In this document: positions 8,085 to 16,940 of the stretch, piece after piece | Position numbering within the stretch: the stretch's first letter is position 1 | Layout: each line of letters begins with the position of its first letter | Source of the DNA: UBA830 sp002295635 | GTDB lineage: Bacteria; Pseudomonadota; Alphaproteobacteria; MPNO01; UBA830 | Assembly (NCBI GenBank): GCA_002295635.1 | Contig: DBHK01000027.1 | Coordinates: 310,001 to 374,000, forward strand | Direction: 5' to 3' | DNA: 64,000 nt | Notes under the pieces: generated by a model | What the model was told of the DNA's origin: nothing | Database searches by the model: none | The model's input: the letters and a program-made list of their open reading frames with translations, nothing else | Position numbers and translations under genes: made by a program

Positions 8085-9296
8085 TTATGCCGCTGCGGAT
8101 ATTGCAAGGCGACCCCAAATTTCCTGTAAAGATCTAACCAGATGCGACATGTCCTCGTCAGAGTGAAGTGGTCCAGGTGTTAAACGTAAGCGCTCGCTGC
8201 CTTTTGGAACCGTTGGATAGTTGATCGGTTGCACGTAAATGCGATGTAGGTTCATCAGCTCGTCGGTTACTTGTTTGCAAAGCACAGGATCGCCAACAAG
8301 AATCGGAACGATGTGCGACGCTGATTGCATCACCGGGAGGTCCGCTTCCCGAAGGAGCCTTTTCAAGGTTGAGGCCCGTTCCCGCTGATGCTTCCTCTCT
8401 ACACCGCTGCCTTTCAGATGCCGAACGCTCGCGAGGGCGCCCGCTGCAACGGCGGGAGGTAGTGCAGTCGTGAATATGAACCCGGATGCATAGGAGCGTA
8501 TAAAATCGATCATCGACGCGGAACCTGCGATATATCCCCCAATCACACCAAAAGCCTTCGCCAAGGTGCCCTGAATGACTGTTATTCGGTCCATCGCACC
8601 GTCTCGTTCAGCGACCCCCGCACCTCGAGGGCCGTACATCCCGACCGCGTGGACCTCATCCAAATAGGTCATCGCATTGTATTTATCCGCGAGATCACAA
8701 ATTGCCTCAATCGGCGAAATGTCACCATTCATCGAATAAACGGACTCAAAAACGATTACTTTCGGCCGGTGGATGTCAATCGACTGGAGTTTTCGCTCCA
8801 AGTCTTCCATATCATTATGTGCGAAGATAACTTTTTCAGACATACTATGGCGTATGCCAGCGATCATGGATGCATGATTATCTGCGTCTGAAACAAGCAC
8901 ACAATCGGGCATCTGAGCTCCAATGGTGGACAAGGCCGCTTCGTTTGCAACATATCCAGATGTAAAAACAAGGGCGGATTCGGTCCGGTGTAGGTCCGCT
9001 AGTTCCTCCTCCAAAAGTACGTGGTAATGTGTTGTACCCGATATATTACGGGTTCCTCCGGCTCCTGCCCCAACTTTGTCAATTGCTTCCTTCATCGCTT
9101 TGCGGACAAGCCCACTCTGTCCCATTCCGAGGTAATCGTTAGAACACCAAACCGTGACATCTTCGGTGCCGTCTTCGGAATGACTCGTCGCCCTGGGGAA
9201 GGCGCCTACCTGCCGTTCCAGATCAGCAAACACCCGATATCGGCCCTCACTTTTGAGATCCAAAATCCGATCAGCAAAAAACTGTTCGTAGTTCAT
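8085..9296 (-). CDS. hemA: 5-aminolevulinate synthase
   Basis: ALAS condenses glycine and succinyl-CoA, the first step of tetrapyrrole synthesis by the C4 route characteristic of alphaproteobacteria. The 403-residue product contains the GTRNISGTTHYHVLLE substrate region, the PLP aspartate in YLDEVHAVG and the PLP lysine in GTLAKAFG (about residue 247). I chose the ATG at 9296 because the family begins MNYEQFFADR. An upstream in-frame TTG at 9329 would add 11 untypical residues. GGAGAG lies about ten bases before the ATG. Heme from this route feeds the cytochrome oxidase cluster at 20-26 kb. Confidence 0.97.
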   Translation of the reverse strand: MNYEQFFADRILDLKSEGRYRVFADLERQVGAFPRATSHSEDGTEDVTVWCSNDYLGMGQSGLVRKAMKEAIDKVGAGAGGTRNISGTTHYHVLLEEELADLHRTESALVFTSGYVANEAALSTIGAQMPDCVLVSDADNHASMIAGIRHSMSEKVIFAHNDMEDLERKLQSIDIHRPKVIVFESVYSMNGDISPIEAICDLADKYNAMTYLDEVHAVGMYGPRGAGVAERDGAMDRITVIQGTLAKAFGVIGGYIAGSASMIDFIRSYASGFIFTTALPPAVAAGALASVRHLKGSGVERKHQRERASTLKRLLREADLPVMQSASHIVPILVGDPVLCKQVTDELMNLHRIYVQPINYPTVPKGSERLRLTPGPLHSDEDMSHLVRSLQEIWGRLAISAAA

Positions 9297-9312
9297 CGAC
9301 GGCGCTCTCCAA

Positions 9313-9327
9313 GACACTTCGGGTGTC
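9313..9327. repeat. Small dyad in the hemA leader
   Basis: GACAC-TTCGG-GTGTC forms a 5-bp stem with a five-base loop about 17 bases upstream of the hemA start. It could be an RNA hairpin near the ribosome-binding site or a protein-binding half-site pair. It is short enough to be chance. Confidence 0.3.
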
Positions 9328-9475
9328 AAATAAGGGTCGACAACAAATCATCACCCACCGCGAGAAGATAATAATATAGGTAAAACCGAATGGAAATACA
9401 TGGCTACCCCAGTTTTGATAACGTTCCGCTTTTTGGGCTGATATGTCGCGCCTTAAGATACGTAAAGTGGAAATT

Positions 9476-10891
9476 TTATGTGAAAAAACCAGAATCGGCG
9501 GCAATCCAAGTCTCTTGCAATGCCTCGCTAAACCTATCGAACATTTCGTTAATCTCAGCGTTGGAAATTATAAGAGGGGGGCAAAACGCTACACGGTCGC
9601 CCATTGCTCGCAGAATCAGGCCCTTCTTCTGGGCTTGAGCGACCAGCCACGGACCTACTTTACCCGTCGGCTCAAAGGGAGTTCTAGTCTCTCTATCAGC
9701 GATCAATTCTATTGCGCCGACAAGCCCCAGACCCATCGTTTCGCCAACTAGAGGGTGGTCTTTAAAACTATGTAGGCGTTTAAGGAAAGCTGTGCTTCGG
9801 GCTTTTACTTGGGAGATCAGGTCCATTTCCTCGTATATTTTTAGTGTCTCTATTGCAACCGCGGCTGGGACCGGGTGACCGGAATAGGTGTAACCGTGTC
9901 CGAAAACTCCCATATTATCGGTCTCGGGCGCAATGGAATCGAAAACTCGATCGTTGACCATCAAAGCCGAGATTGGCAGATAGCCGGATGTAAGTGCCTT
10001 GGCGCAGGTTAGAATATCCGGGTTCAAACCAAGCGTTTGGCTACCCCACATCTTACCCGTGCGGCCAAAGCCGCAAATCACTTCATCTGCTACCAGCAAG
10101 ACATCGTGTTTTTTTAGTACAAGTTGGATCTTTTCGAAATAAGTCGCTGGTGGCACGATTACCCCTCCCGCGCCCATCACCGGTTCGGCGAAAAAGGCCG
10201 CGACAGTATGAGGCCCTTCCTCCTCGATTAGTTTTTCGAGGTTGTAGGCACACCGGGACGCAAATTCCTCTTCCGACTCCCCCTCCGCGCCTAAGTGATA
10301 AAAATGTGGCATTTCGGTATGCAAAAATCCGTCGAGTGGTGTGTCAAATGCCTTATGATTAATGGGTACTCCTGTAATGCTAGCTGCGGCGATCGTAACG
10401 CCGTGATAGGCTTTGAAACGGCTAATTATTTTTTTCTTTTCTGGCCGGCCCATTGCGTTGTTCATATACCAGATCATTTTCACCGCAGTATCTGCGGCTT
10501 CCGAACCGGAATTACAGTAGAATACTTTTGACATTGGTACCGGTGCTAGGGCGAGCAACCGTTCAGCAAGCTCGATCTGCGGTGGATGACTTTTTTGGCT
10601 AAATCCATGATAAAATGGCAGTTTACTCATCTGTTGGCTCGCTGCTTCTGCGAGCCGCCGTTCGCTAAATCCAAGAGATGCGCACCAGAGGCCAGACATG
10701 CCTTCAAGGTATTTTTCTCCGTCTTCGTCCCAAACGTATACACCTTCGCCGCGTGTCATGACTAATGGCCCTTCCGACTGGTTTACGACGGCGTTCGAGT
10801 ACGGGTGAAAAACCGTTTCTGCCCCTCGGCGGCTGAGCGAGTTCACACCGCTAGGAGTGGACCCATATTTTTGTCCGTTAGGGAAATTCAT
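9476..10891 (-). CDS. Class III PLP-dependent aminotransferase (omega-transaminase type)
   Basis: This is a 471-residue fold-type I, class III aminotransferase. The PLP-binding aspartate is in VADEVICGFGRTG (about residue 269), and the Schiff-base lysine is in LTCAKALTSGYLP (about residue 298). The early YVWDEDGEKYLEGMSGLWC segment and the FGHGYTYSGHP loop are typical of transaminases that act on putrescine, beta-alanine, taurine or similar amines with pyruvate as acceptor. The exact substrate is not decidable here. It sits between hemA and moaA on the minus strand with gaps that suggest its own promoter. Confidence 0.93.
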   Translation of the reverse strand: MNFPNGQKYGSTPSGVNSLSRRGAETVFHPYSNAVVNQSEGPLVMTRGEGVYVWDEDGEKYLEGMSGLWCASLGFSERRLAEAASQQMSKLPFYHGFSQKSHPPQIELAERLLALAPVPMSKVFYCNSGSEAADTAVKMIWYMNNAMGRPEKKKIISRFKAYHGVTIAAASITGVPINHKAFDTPLDGFLHTEMPHFYHLGAEGESEEEFASRCAYNLEKLIEEEGPHTVAAFFAEPVMGAGGVIVPPATYFEKIQLVLKKHDVLLVADEVICGFGRTGKMWGSQTLGLNPDILTCAKALTSGYLPISALMVNDRVFDSIAPETDNMGVFGHGYTYSGHPVPAAVAIETLKIYEEMDLISQVKARSTAFLKRLHSFKDHPLVGETMGLGLVGAIELIADRETRTPFEPTGKVGPWLVAQAQKKGLILRAMGDRVAFCPPLIISNAEINEMFDRFSEALQETWIAADSGFFT

Positions 10892-10925
10892 GAAGGCAGC
10901 CAGTCAGCAAAAATCTATGGTTGTA

Positions 10926-11948
10926 TCAGCCGCCAGTGACGCTCATATGCCTGGAGACGGCGGGGGTGGCGCGTCGTCGATCAATGATAAAATCGTGGCC
11001 TTTTGGCTTGCGTGCGATAGCAGCGTCCAAGGCGCGCATCAATTCCTCTTCATCCTCGTCGCGAAGAGGTGCACGCAAATCAGTGGCATCTTCCTGACCA
11101 AGGCACATGAAAAGCGTCCCGGTGCAGGTCACCCGGACTCTATTACACGTTTCGCAGAAATTATGGGTCATCGGCGTGATGAAACCGATACGTCCACCTG
11201 TTTCCCCGACCCTCACGTAACGGGCGGGGCCGCCAGTCGTATAGTCGATATCCTCTAGCGTCCAACGCTTTTTAAGTTCGGAACGAACCATCGACAAAGG
11301 CCAGTACTGGTCGAGCCGGACGTTACCCCCTATTTCACCCAAAGGCATAACTTCGATGAAGGTGAGGTCAAAGTTACGTTCGCCGCACCAAGAGACCATA
11401 TCGTGAATTTCAACGTCATTAACGCCCCTCAACGCGACTGCGTTTATCTTGATACGGTGACCGGCGTCGACAGCGGCATCGATACCGCCTAATACTTGAT
11501 CCAGCTTTCCCCAACGGGTTATTTTCTCGAACGTTTGGGGGTTCAGGGTATCCAACGAGACATTAATACGGCGGACCCCGGCGTCAAAAAGTCCCCTTGC
11601 GTGGCGTTCGAGCTGGCTCGCATTTGTGGTAAGAGTAAGTTCGTCTAGCGCGCCGGTGTCAAGGTTGCGGCCAAGGCGTTCGAACAACCACATTATATCG
11701 CGCCGGACGAGCGGTTCACCACCGGAAATTCGGAGCTTACGCACACCGCGAGTGATAAATGCGCTGCAGAGACGGTCCAGCTCTTCTAAGCTAAGAACGT
11801 CCGTCTTCGGCAAGAAGGACATATTTTCAGACATGCAGTATACGCAGCGAAAATCGCAGCGATCAGTGACCGATACTCTTAAATAACTAACGTGTCGATC
11901 ATAAGGATCAACTAACGGTCTTTCTATGACATTTAGGTCTGTTTTCAT
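10926..11948 (-). CDS. moaA: GTP 3',8-cyclase (molybdenum cofactor biosynthesis)
   Basis: MoaA is the radical SAM enzyme that rearranges GTP in the first step of molybdenum cofactor synthesis. The radical SAM cluster cysteines are C31, C35 and C38 (CDFRCVYC). The C-terminal second cluster region is FCETCNRVR...CLGQ, and the protein ends in the functionally important GG. Length (340 residues) is normal. It is transcribed away from fdhD-mobA across a 446-base gap, so the Mo genes form a divergent cluster. I did not recognise a Moco riboswitch upstream. Confidence 0.97.
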   Translation of the reverse strand: MKTDLNVIERPLVDPYDRHVSYLRVSVTDRCDFRCVYCMSENMSFLPKTDVLSLEELDRLCSAFITRGVRKLRISGGEPLVRRDIMWLFERLGRNLDTGALDELTLTTNASQLERHARGLFDAGVRRINVSLDTLNPQTFEKITRWGKLDQVLGGIDAAVDAGHRIKINAVALRGVNDVEIHDMVSWCGERNFDLTFIEVMPLGEIGGNVRLDQYWPLSMVRSELKKRWTLEDIDYTTGGPARYVRVGETGGRIGFITPMTHNFCETCNRVRVTCTGTLFMCLGQEDATDLRAPLRDEDEEELMRALDAAIARKPKGHDFIIDRRRATPAVSRHMSVTGG

Positions 11949-12394
11949 CTTCTGGAGAGTCCAAACCGGATATTACATCGGATTGCGTTATTCACGCTAG
12001 ACTATAACGCTTCTTTGACCCGAAAGAAAAGGCGCAGAAGATTGGTATCAAAGCTTACCGGCGAGACTTGTCAAAGATTCTGATTGGCTGACAAGGGAAA
12101 AAGCAAGTGCGGCCATCTCGGCCGTTAACATTTGAGAACCGGTGCTTTAATAATTTCAATTTCATACTGACAATACTGATGTGGGACCGGTTCTAAATCG
12201 ATGATCGGATTTAAACCTATAAGTTAGGTAGGGTCAGAGAAGGTCGGATTTCGGCTATGTGAAATAACGTGAAACAGAAATGCAAAATAACTTTTTCAGC
12301 GTGAGCTATTTCATTCTACATGCTTAGCCCAAAACCAGAAAAAAGGATATTCAACAATATTGTGTGAGATCGCGAACACTATCATACTTTGTGA
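11949..12394. other. Divergent moaA/fdhD intergenic region
   Basis: These 446 bases separate moaA from fdhD and should contain both promoters. I recognise no gene. A 38-codon open stretch at 12019-12135 on the plus strand lacks a usable start and matches nothing known to me, so it may be a relic or chance. The notable structure is the long-spaced inverted repeat at 12135-12194. Confidence 0.55.
12135..12194. repeat. Inverted repeat AGAACCGGT / ACCGGTTCT, 42-bp spacer
   Basis: AGAACCGGT at 12135-12143 is repeated as its exact complement ACCGGTTCT at 12186-12194. Each arm contains the palindrome ACCGGT, so the two could be a pair of regulator sites about five helical turns apart. Placement between the divergent Mo-cofactor operons is suggestive. 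A ModE site would look different (TATATA-rich). Confidence 0.4.
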
Positions 12395-13279
12395 ATGTCA
12401 CGTATTTCAGACTTTTTGGTCCGCCCGGATCCAAAAAACCCGAGTTTGACGGAGAAGGTCGCTGGGATAGATCAGGGTGGACAGAGAATAGAGACCTCTG
12501 TCCCGGTCGAACGACCGCTGGCGCTTTACTTGAACAATCGCGAGATCGTGACCCTCATGACGGTTGGCGATTTTCCCGAATGCCTCGCCGTCGGATACCT
12601 GATCAATCAGAACATGCTGAGGCCTGATGATAGAATCACCGATATAGAATACGATGAAATAGCCGAAGCAGTGGTCGTTCGAACCGAGCAAGAGACCGAT
12701 TTTGAGGAGAAACTGGCTAGGCAGACGCGAACTTCTGGATGCGCGTTAGGGACGATATTTGGTGATATTTTGGAAACCTTCGAAGATACTATTCTCAATC
12801 CGGAGGCAAAAGTACATACCTCTTGGCTCTATGCTCTGACGGCGGCGATCAACAGCACCCCCAGTTTATACACCGAAGCGGGGGGTATCCACGGGTGCGT
12901 CTTGTGTGATACCGACTGCCCACTTATCTATATGGAGGACGTGGGCCGTCATAACGCTGTTGATAAGATTGCAGGCTATATGTATCTCAACGGTATTTCA
13001 GCGGACGGCAAAATTTTCTACACCACCGGTCGGCTAACCAGCGAAATGGTAATCAAGACGGTGCAGATGAACATTCCAATACTGATCTCGAGGTCGGGTT
13101 TTACTGCGTGGGGGGTCGAACTTGCCAGAAAGGCTGGGCTTACTCTTATAGGACGGGCCCGGGGCAAGCGGTTCGTCGCCCTGTCGGGAGAGCAGCGTAT
13201 AATTTATGACACCAATTCAGAGGCTGCGGCAGAAGAGCCTGCGCAGCTACGACGCAAAGCGGCGGCGGCTGACACGTGA
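12395..13279 (+). CDS. fdhD: Formate dehydrogenase accessory sulfurtransferase FdhD
   Basis: FdhD transfers sulfur to the bis-MGD molybdenum cofactor so that formate dehydrogenases become active. The 294-residue protein shows the family's conserved blocks: TSGCALGTIFGD, GGIHGCVLCD, EDVGRHNAVDK and the YTTGRLTSEMV stretch. The last residues are alanine- and arginine-rich and probably disordered. It is the first gene of a tight fdhD, GIY-YIG-like, mobA, modE run with overlapping stops and starts. No formate dehydrogenase gene lies in the window. Confidence 0.95.
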   Translation: MSRISDFLVRPDPKNPSLTEKVAGIDQGGQRIETSVPVERPLALYLNNREIVTLMTVGDFPECLAVGYLINQNMLRPDDRITDIEYDEIAEAVVVRTEQETDFEEKLARQTRTSGCALGTIFGDILETFEDTILNPEAKVHTSWLYALTAAINSTPSLYTEAGGIHGCVLCDTDCPLIYMEDVGRHNAVDKIAGYMYLNGISADGKIFYTTGRLTSEMVIKTVQMNIPILISRSGFTAWGVELARKAGLTLIGRARGKRFVALSGEQRIIYDTNSEAAAEEPAQLRRKAAAADT

Positions 13280-13860
13280 CCGTCTCCCTGAATTGGCAAG
13301 GCCCATTTGGAGCGGAATGCATCCCCGCGGACCCACTGATATTCGAAAGGCTTTGTGAGCCCGGGGTGTATTTGCGCATCAAGAGATATAAGCGCGACCG
13401 CATTATTGCCTATGTAGGGCAGTCGGTCTCACTTTTGCCTCGTTTTGATCAGCATTTGTCGGCAATGCTCGCGCTCGCATCTCCATTGCGCGATGCGTCG
13501 GGCACGCTTGTCTTCTCCGGCGATGCAGGCGCGAGGCTGAGAGCATTTGGCAATTTAGATCGGTTCACTGCGCTCGCCGCCGAAGAAGTCCGACGTGTGA
13601 GTTTCTTTTATGCGTTATGTAATGACTATTTCCACAATGAATATCTGAACCTCGCGGAGGGTCTGTTGCAATGCAGGATTACCCAGCGAACTACCGATAT
13701 TGAAAATTTAGTGTCTGCGCCTCGAACTATGCCCGAAGATGTACCTGATCGATGGCAGAATGATTTCGACGCGCTTACAGCCGCAGGTGGGCAATTGCTA
13801 AGTAATTTGCTCGGCACTGATCCAATGACGCTAGAAAGTCTGGCTGAAAATGCAGCCTAA
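13276..13860 (+). CDS. GIY-YIG-like protein of unknown role in the Mo-cofactor operon
   Basis: This 194-residue protein starts at a GTG that overlaps the fdhD stop, and its 3' end overlaps mobA, so it is translationally embedded in the Mo cluster. Residues G30-V31-Y32 and Y46-V47-G48 match the spaced GIY and YIG strands of the GIY-YIG nuclease fold. R56 and H60 follow in the next helix, and acidic residues E122 and E128 lie in the later helical part, where the family places its metal-binding glutamate. I infer the fold from these landmarks only; activity is unknown. It could be a nuclease or a degenerate member recruited to cofactor biology. Confidence 0.65.
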   Translation: MTVSLNWQGPFGAECIPADPLIFERLCEPGVYLRIKRYKRDRIIAYVGQSVSLLPRFDQHLSAMLALASPLRDASGTLVFSGDAGARLRAFGNLDRFTALAAEEVRRVSFFYALCNDYFHNEYLNLAEGLLQCRITQRTTDIENLVSAPRTMPEDVPDRWQNDFDALTAAGGQLLSNLLGTDPMTLESLAENAA

Positions 13861-14491
13861 AGACGATATCTGCGGGGTAATACTTGCTGGTGGAAAATCA
13901 AGACGTATGGGTGGCGGCGAAAAGTGCCTGATGAAGTTAGCGGGACACACATTGCTACAGCATGTGATCGAGATCGCGCGTCATCAGGTCGGGCCAATGG
14001 TTCTTAATACCAACAGCAATCCAGCACTCTTTATTGACCGAGAACTACCTATAGCCAAGGATGTGATCCCTGGATACGCTGGCCCGTTGGCTGGGTTGCT
14101 TACCGGTCTAGAGTGGGCAGAAAAGTCTGCTCCGGAATGCGCATGGGTCGCCAGCTTTGCCTGCGACGCTCCGTTTATACCGGATGATTTGGTGGCACGA
14201 TTACTAAATGAAGTTGGGGTTCGGGGTGCTGATATGGCATGCGCGTCATCGGACGGTAGACATCATCCCGTCTTCGCATTATGGCCCGTACGCCTTGCGA
14301 CAGAGCTTCGCTTCGCGGTGGAAGAGGAAGGGCTTCGCAAAGTTGATGATTGGACAATCAGATACAAGCAGGCGCGGGTCGAATTTGCCGCTGAGCCAGA
14401 AGACCCATTTTTTAATATCAACCGGCCCAGCGACCTGCTGGCGGCAGAAGCCCTGATGGTGCGCCGTTCTGGGAGGAGAACATTGACATGA
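13850..14491 (+). CDS. mobA: Molybdenum cofactor guanylyltransferase
   Basis: MobA attaches GMP to molybdopterin to make the MGD form of the cofactor used by DMSO-reductase-family enzymes such as formate dehydrogenase. The nucleotide-binding loop LAGGKSRRMGGGEK is at residues 12-25, and the metal-binding aspartate lies in FACDAPF near residue 105. The C-terminal FFNINRPSDL is also typical. It overlaps the preceding gene by 11 bases and the following modE-like gene by 4, consistent with one operon. Confidence 0.95.
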   Translation: MQPKDDICGVILAGGKSRRMGGGEKCLMKLAGHTLLQHVIEIARHQVGPMVLNTNSNPALFIDRELPIAKDVIPGYAGPLAGLLTGLEWAEKSAPECAWVASFACDAPFIPDDLVARLLNEVGVRGADMACASSDGRHHPVFALWPVRLATELRFAVEEEGLRKVDDWTIRYKQARVEFAAEPEDPFFNINRPSDLLAAEALMVRRSGRRTLT

Positions 14492-14859
14492 GACCGCAAA
14501 TTCCCTCCCCACACGTTCGAGTCCTGCTTGGAAAAACTACTACTATTGGTCCAGGCAAGGCTGAATTGCTGCAGTTGATAGAGGAGACCGGCTCGATCTC
14601 TGCGGCTGCGCGTAAAATGAGTATGTCCTACCGCCGCGCGTGGACGCTGGTTGAGACAATGAATGGTGCATTCCGCCAACCATTGGTCGAAACCGCAAGT
14701 GGCGGGCGCGGCGGCGGTGGTGCGCGTGTGACGGATTATGGTCACGAGGCACTCAGACTATATCGTTTGATGGAGAAGCAGGCTTTGAGTAGCGTCAGAA
14801 CGGAAATGGAAGCCTTTTCTGAACTCCTTAACCCCGACCATTTAGATGTGAAAAGCTAA
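14488..14859 (+). CDS. ModE-type winged-helix regulator without molybdate-binding domain
   Basis: This 123-residue protein matches the N-terminal DNA-binding half of ModE. GPGKAELLQLIEETGSISAAARKMSMSYRRAWTLV is the LysR-type helix-turn-helix, followed by a glycine-rich wing (SGGRGGGGARVTDYG). ModE of E. coli carries a C-terminal MOP/TOBE pair that binds molybdate; that part is absent here. It is the last gene of the fdhD-mobA run, so a role in controlling Mo-cofactor or molybdoenzyme genes is likely, but molybdate sensing would need another mechanism. Confidence 0.85.
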   Translation: MRPQIPSPHVRVLLGKTTTIGPGKAELLQLIEETGSISAAARKMSMSYRRAWTLVETMNGAFRQPLVETASGGRGGGGARVTDYGHEALRLYRLMEKQALSSVRTEMEAFSELLNPDHLDVKS

Positions 14860-15053
14860 GGGTTAATGTCCTAGTCCTAGGTTCTAAGAATTTAGGCTGG
14901 GAAATTCCGTAAAATGCCCAAATTATAACCCTCTATGGCCTTTTAACATGCATGATTTTGCTAAATGGAAACCTCTGAAGAGAACCATTTTTATTTTCCA
15001 CAGGAAGAGGGCCAGTGGACAGCCCGCTGAAGGTTAAAGCAGTCAACTATGTA

Positions 15054-15965
15054 TCAATATAGCTGCCCACCAATAATGCCAGTAAGCAATGCCCATCCGA
15101 ATAGACGATTTGATTTGAACTTAGATAAGCAATCTTTGGGTGTGTCTAGATCAACATCTAGGATCTGCCATAACAATTGTAGGGTCCCGAGGGTCAGTCC
15201 TATCCAGAAGATCAAACCGAGTCCTACCAGATAGCCCGCTCCCCCAAAAAGCGTAGCGGCTATCAAATAGAAAGCTGTAAGCCATGGTTTTGATGCCAAT
15301 AGTCCGAGCGCGCGCGCAGATGATTTTACGCCCACGATCATATCGTCCGGGCGATCCTGATGGGCGTAAATGGTATCGTATCCCAGAGTCCAGAATATGC
15401 CACCGAGGTATATAATCACAGCCGGTAAGTGCATTTCCCCTATCACTGCAGCCCAAGCCAACAACGCTCCCCAGTTGAAGGCAAGACCGAGGACTACTTG
15501 TGGCCAGAACGTAAATCTCTTTGCCAATGGATAAATAACTAGAAGCGAGAGAGATGCGATGCCTATCCAGATCGCGAGGGAATTAAATGAAAAAAGAATT
15601 ACGGCGCTAATCGTCAGTTGGACAAATAACCAGATTAAGGCGCATCTTAACGTAATTTCGCCGGCCGGCAGCGGACGGTCGCGGGTACGCGAGACCTGGG
15701 CATCTATGTGACGGTCGAGAATATCATTCCAAGTGCAACCAGCGCCTCTCATCAGTAATGCGCCAAATCCGAAAAGGGTATACAGATACCAGTGGGATGG
15801 TTCTATCGACGCCATCGCAATTGACCACCAGCACGGGAATAGCAGAAGCCACGTACCGATCGGCCGGTCAAACCTCGAAAGTCTGATAAACGGTCGGCTG
15901 CATCGTGGCATCAAACTGTCGACCCAGCCGCCGCGGGGAATGTCACTCGGAGAGGGCATAGTCAT
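15054..15965 (-). CDS. ubiA: 4-hydroxybenzoate polyprenyltransferase
   Basis: UbiA attaches the polyprenyl tail to 4-hydroxybenzoate in ubiquinone synthesis and is an integral membrane protein. The first aspartate-rich motif is NDILDRHID and the second GYDTIYAHQDRPDD, and several hydrophobic membrane segments fill the rest. I chose the ATG at 15965 (303 residues); ATG 15959 is equally possible, and a longer TTG start at 16016 adds a stretch unlike the family. It is transcribed divergently from rsmE. Its quinone product serves the respiratory chain represented by the cox genes. Confidence 0.95.
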   Translation of the reverse strand: MTMPSPSDIPRGGWVDSLMPRCSRPFIRLSRFDRPIGTWLLLFPCWWSIAMASIEPSHWYLYTLFGFGALLMRGAGCTWNDILDRHIDAQVSRTRDRPLPAGEITLRCALIWLFVQLTISAVILFSFNSLAIWIGIASLSLLVIYPLAKRFTFWPQVVLGLAFNWGALLAWAAVIGEMHLPAVIIYLGGIFWTLGYDTIYAHQDRPDDMIVGVKSSARALGLLASKPWLTAFYLIAATLFGGAGYLVGLGLIFWIGLTLGTLQLLWQILDVDLDTPKDCLSKFKSNRLFGWALLTGIIGGQLY

Positions 15966-16076
15966 CGAAGAACAATATAACACAAGTGTTGTTAACTGAA
16001 TCACCACATCCGGCAATCTCAGCTTTTTCTATGTGAAAGCTGTGCCCGGATTCGTTATTTCTGTGCCAATATCTCA

Positions 16077-16847
16077 ATGATGGAAGAAAAAAAATATCCG
16101 GCAAATACAGATGATCGGACTCGTGTACGCCTTTTTGTGGAATACGACCTGAGAGTCAATCATGCAGTTCCGACAACGCCGGAGCAGCATCACTACTTGC
16201 AAAGGGTGATGCGCCGCAAGGACGGTGACATGGTTACCTTGTTCAATGGCCGTCATGGCGAATGGTTGGCGCAGCTCTCTTATGAAGGAAAATCGCGCAG
16301 CATGATGATCGCCGGCCAGCATCTAAGACCGCAGCGGATGCCACCAGATGTATGGCTATTGTTTGCGCCGGTAAAGTCGGCAGCGACCAATAACATCGCG
16401 CGTATGTCAACAGAGCTTGGCGTAGGGCGTATTTGTCCGGTACTTACAGAACGTTCCGAGGTCCGACGGGTAAACACAGCTCGGCTGCGGTGGTATGCGG
16501 TTGAGGCGTCGGAGCAGTCCACCCGTCTGAATGTACCCGTCGTAGATGAGCCGATATCGTTACCCAAATTGCTAGAACACTGGGACCCGGCAAGGCGAAT
16601 TATTCTATGCGCTGAGGTCGGCGATGTATCCCCGGCACCAGAAACGCTGTCGAAAGTAGAACCCGGTGGAGCATGGGCTGTGATGACTGGGCCCGAGGGT
16701 GGGTTCAGCCAATCCGAGCTTGACGGACTTGCTAAACTGCCCTTTGTTACGCCAGTCCGTTTAGGAGCTCGTATTCTCCGTGCGGATACAGCGGCAGCAG
16801 CGGCGCTGGTATGCTGGCAAAACCATCTGGGCGATTGGTCCGATTAG
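16077..16847 (+). CDS. rsmE: 16S rRNA (uracil-1498-N3)-methyltransferase
   Basis: RsmE is a SPOUT-class enzyme that methylates U1498 in 16S rRNA. The N-terminal PUA-like region (RLFVEYDL ... HHYLQRVMRRKDGD) is followed by the knotted SAM domain with GPEGGFS and LGARILRADTAA, the family's hallmark. Length 256 is normal. The start is one of two adjacent ATGs; neither has a strong ribosome-binding site. It precedes the glutamate-cysteine ligase gene by 93 bases, and this rsmE-gshA order is often seen in alphaproteobacteria. Confidence 0.95.
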   Translation: MMEEKKYPANTDDRTRVRLFVEYDLRVNHAVPTTPEQHHYLQRVMRRKDGDMVTLFNGRHGEWLAQLSYEGKSRSMMIAGQHLRPQRMPPDVWLLFAPVKSAATNNIARMSTELGVGRICPVLTERSEVRRVNTARLRWYAVEASEQSTRLNVPVVDEPISLPKLLEHWDPARRIILCAEVGDVSPAPETLSKVEPGGAWAVMTGPEGGFSQSELDGLAKLPFVTPVRLGARILRADTAAAAALVCWQNHLGDWSD

Positions 16848-16940
16848 GACGTGGTCGAATGTGGCGACAGCCGATCTTTTTCGGGTTATGTCGAGAAGAA
16901 GGACTGTTAGGCCAAATTAATAAGAGACGGACGAACGCTA

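Noticed and set aside
11949..12394. Moco riboswitch upstream of moaA
   Set aside because: I could not recognise the conserved core of that RNA here.
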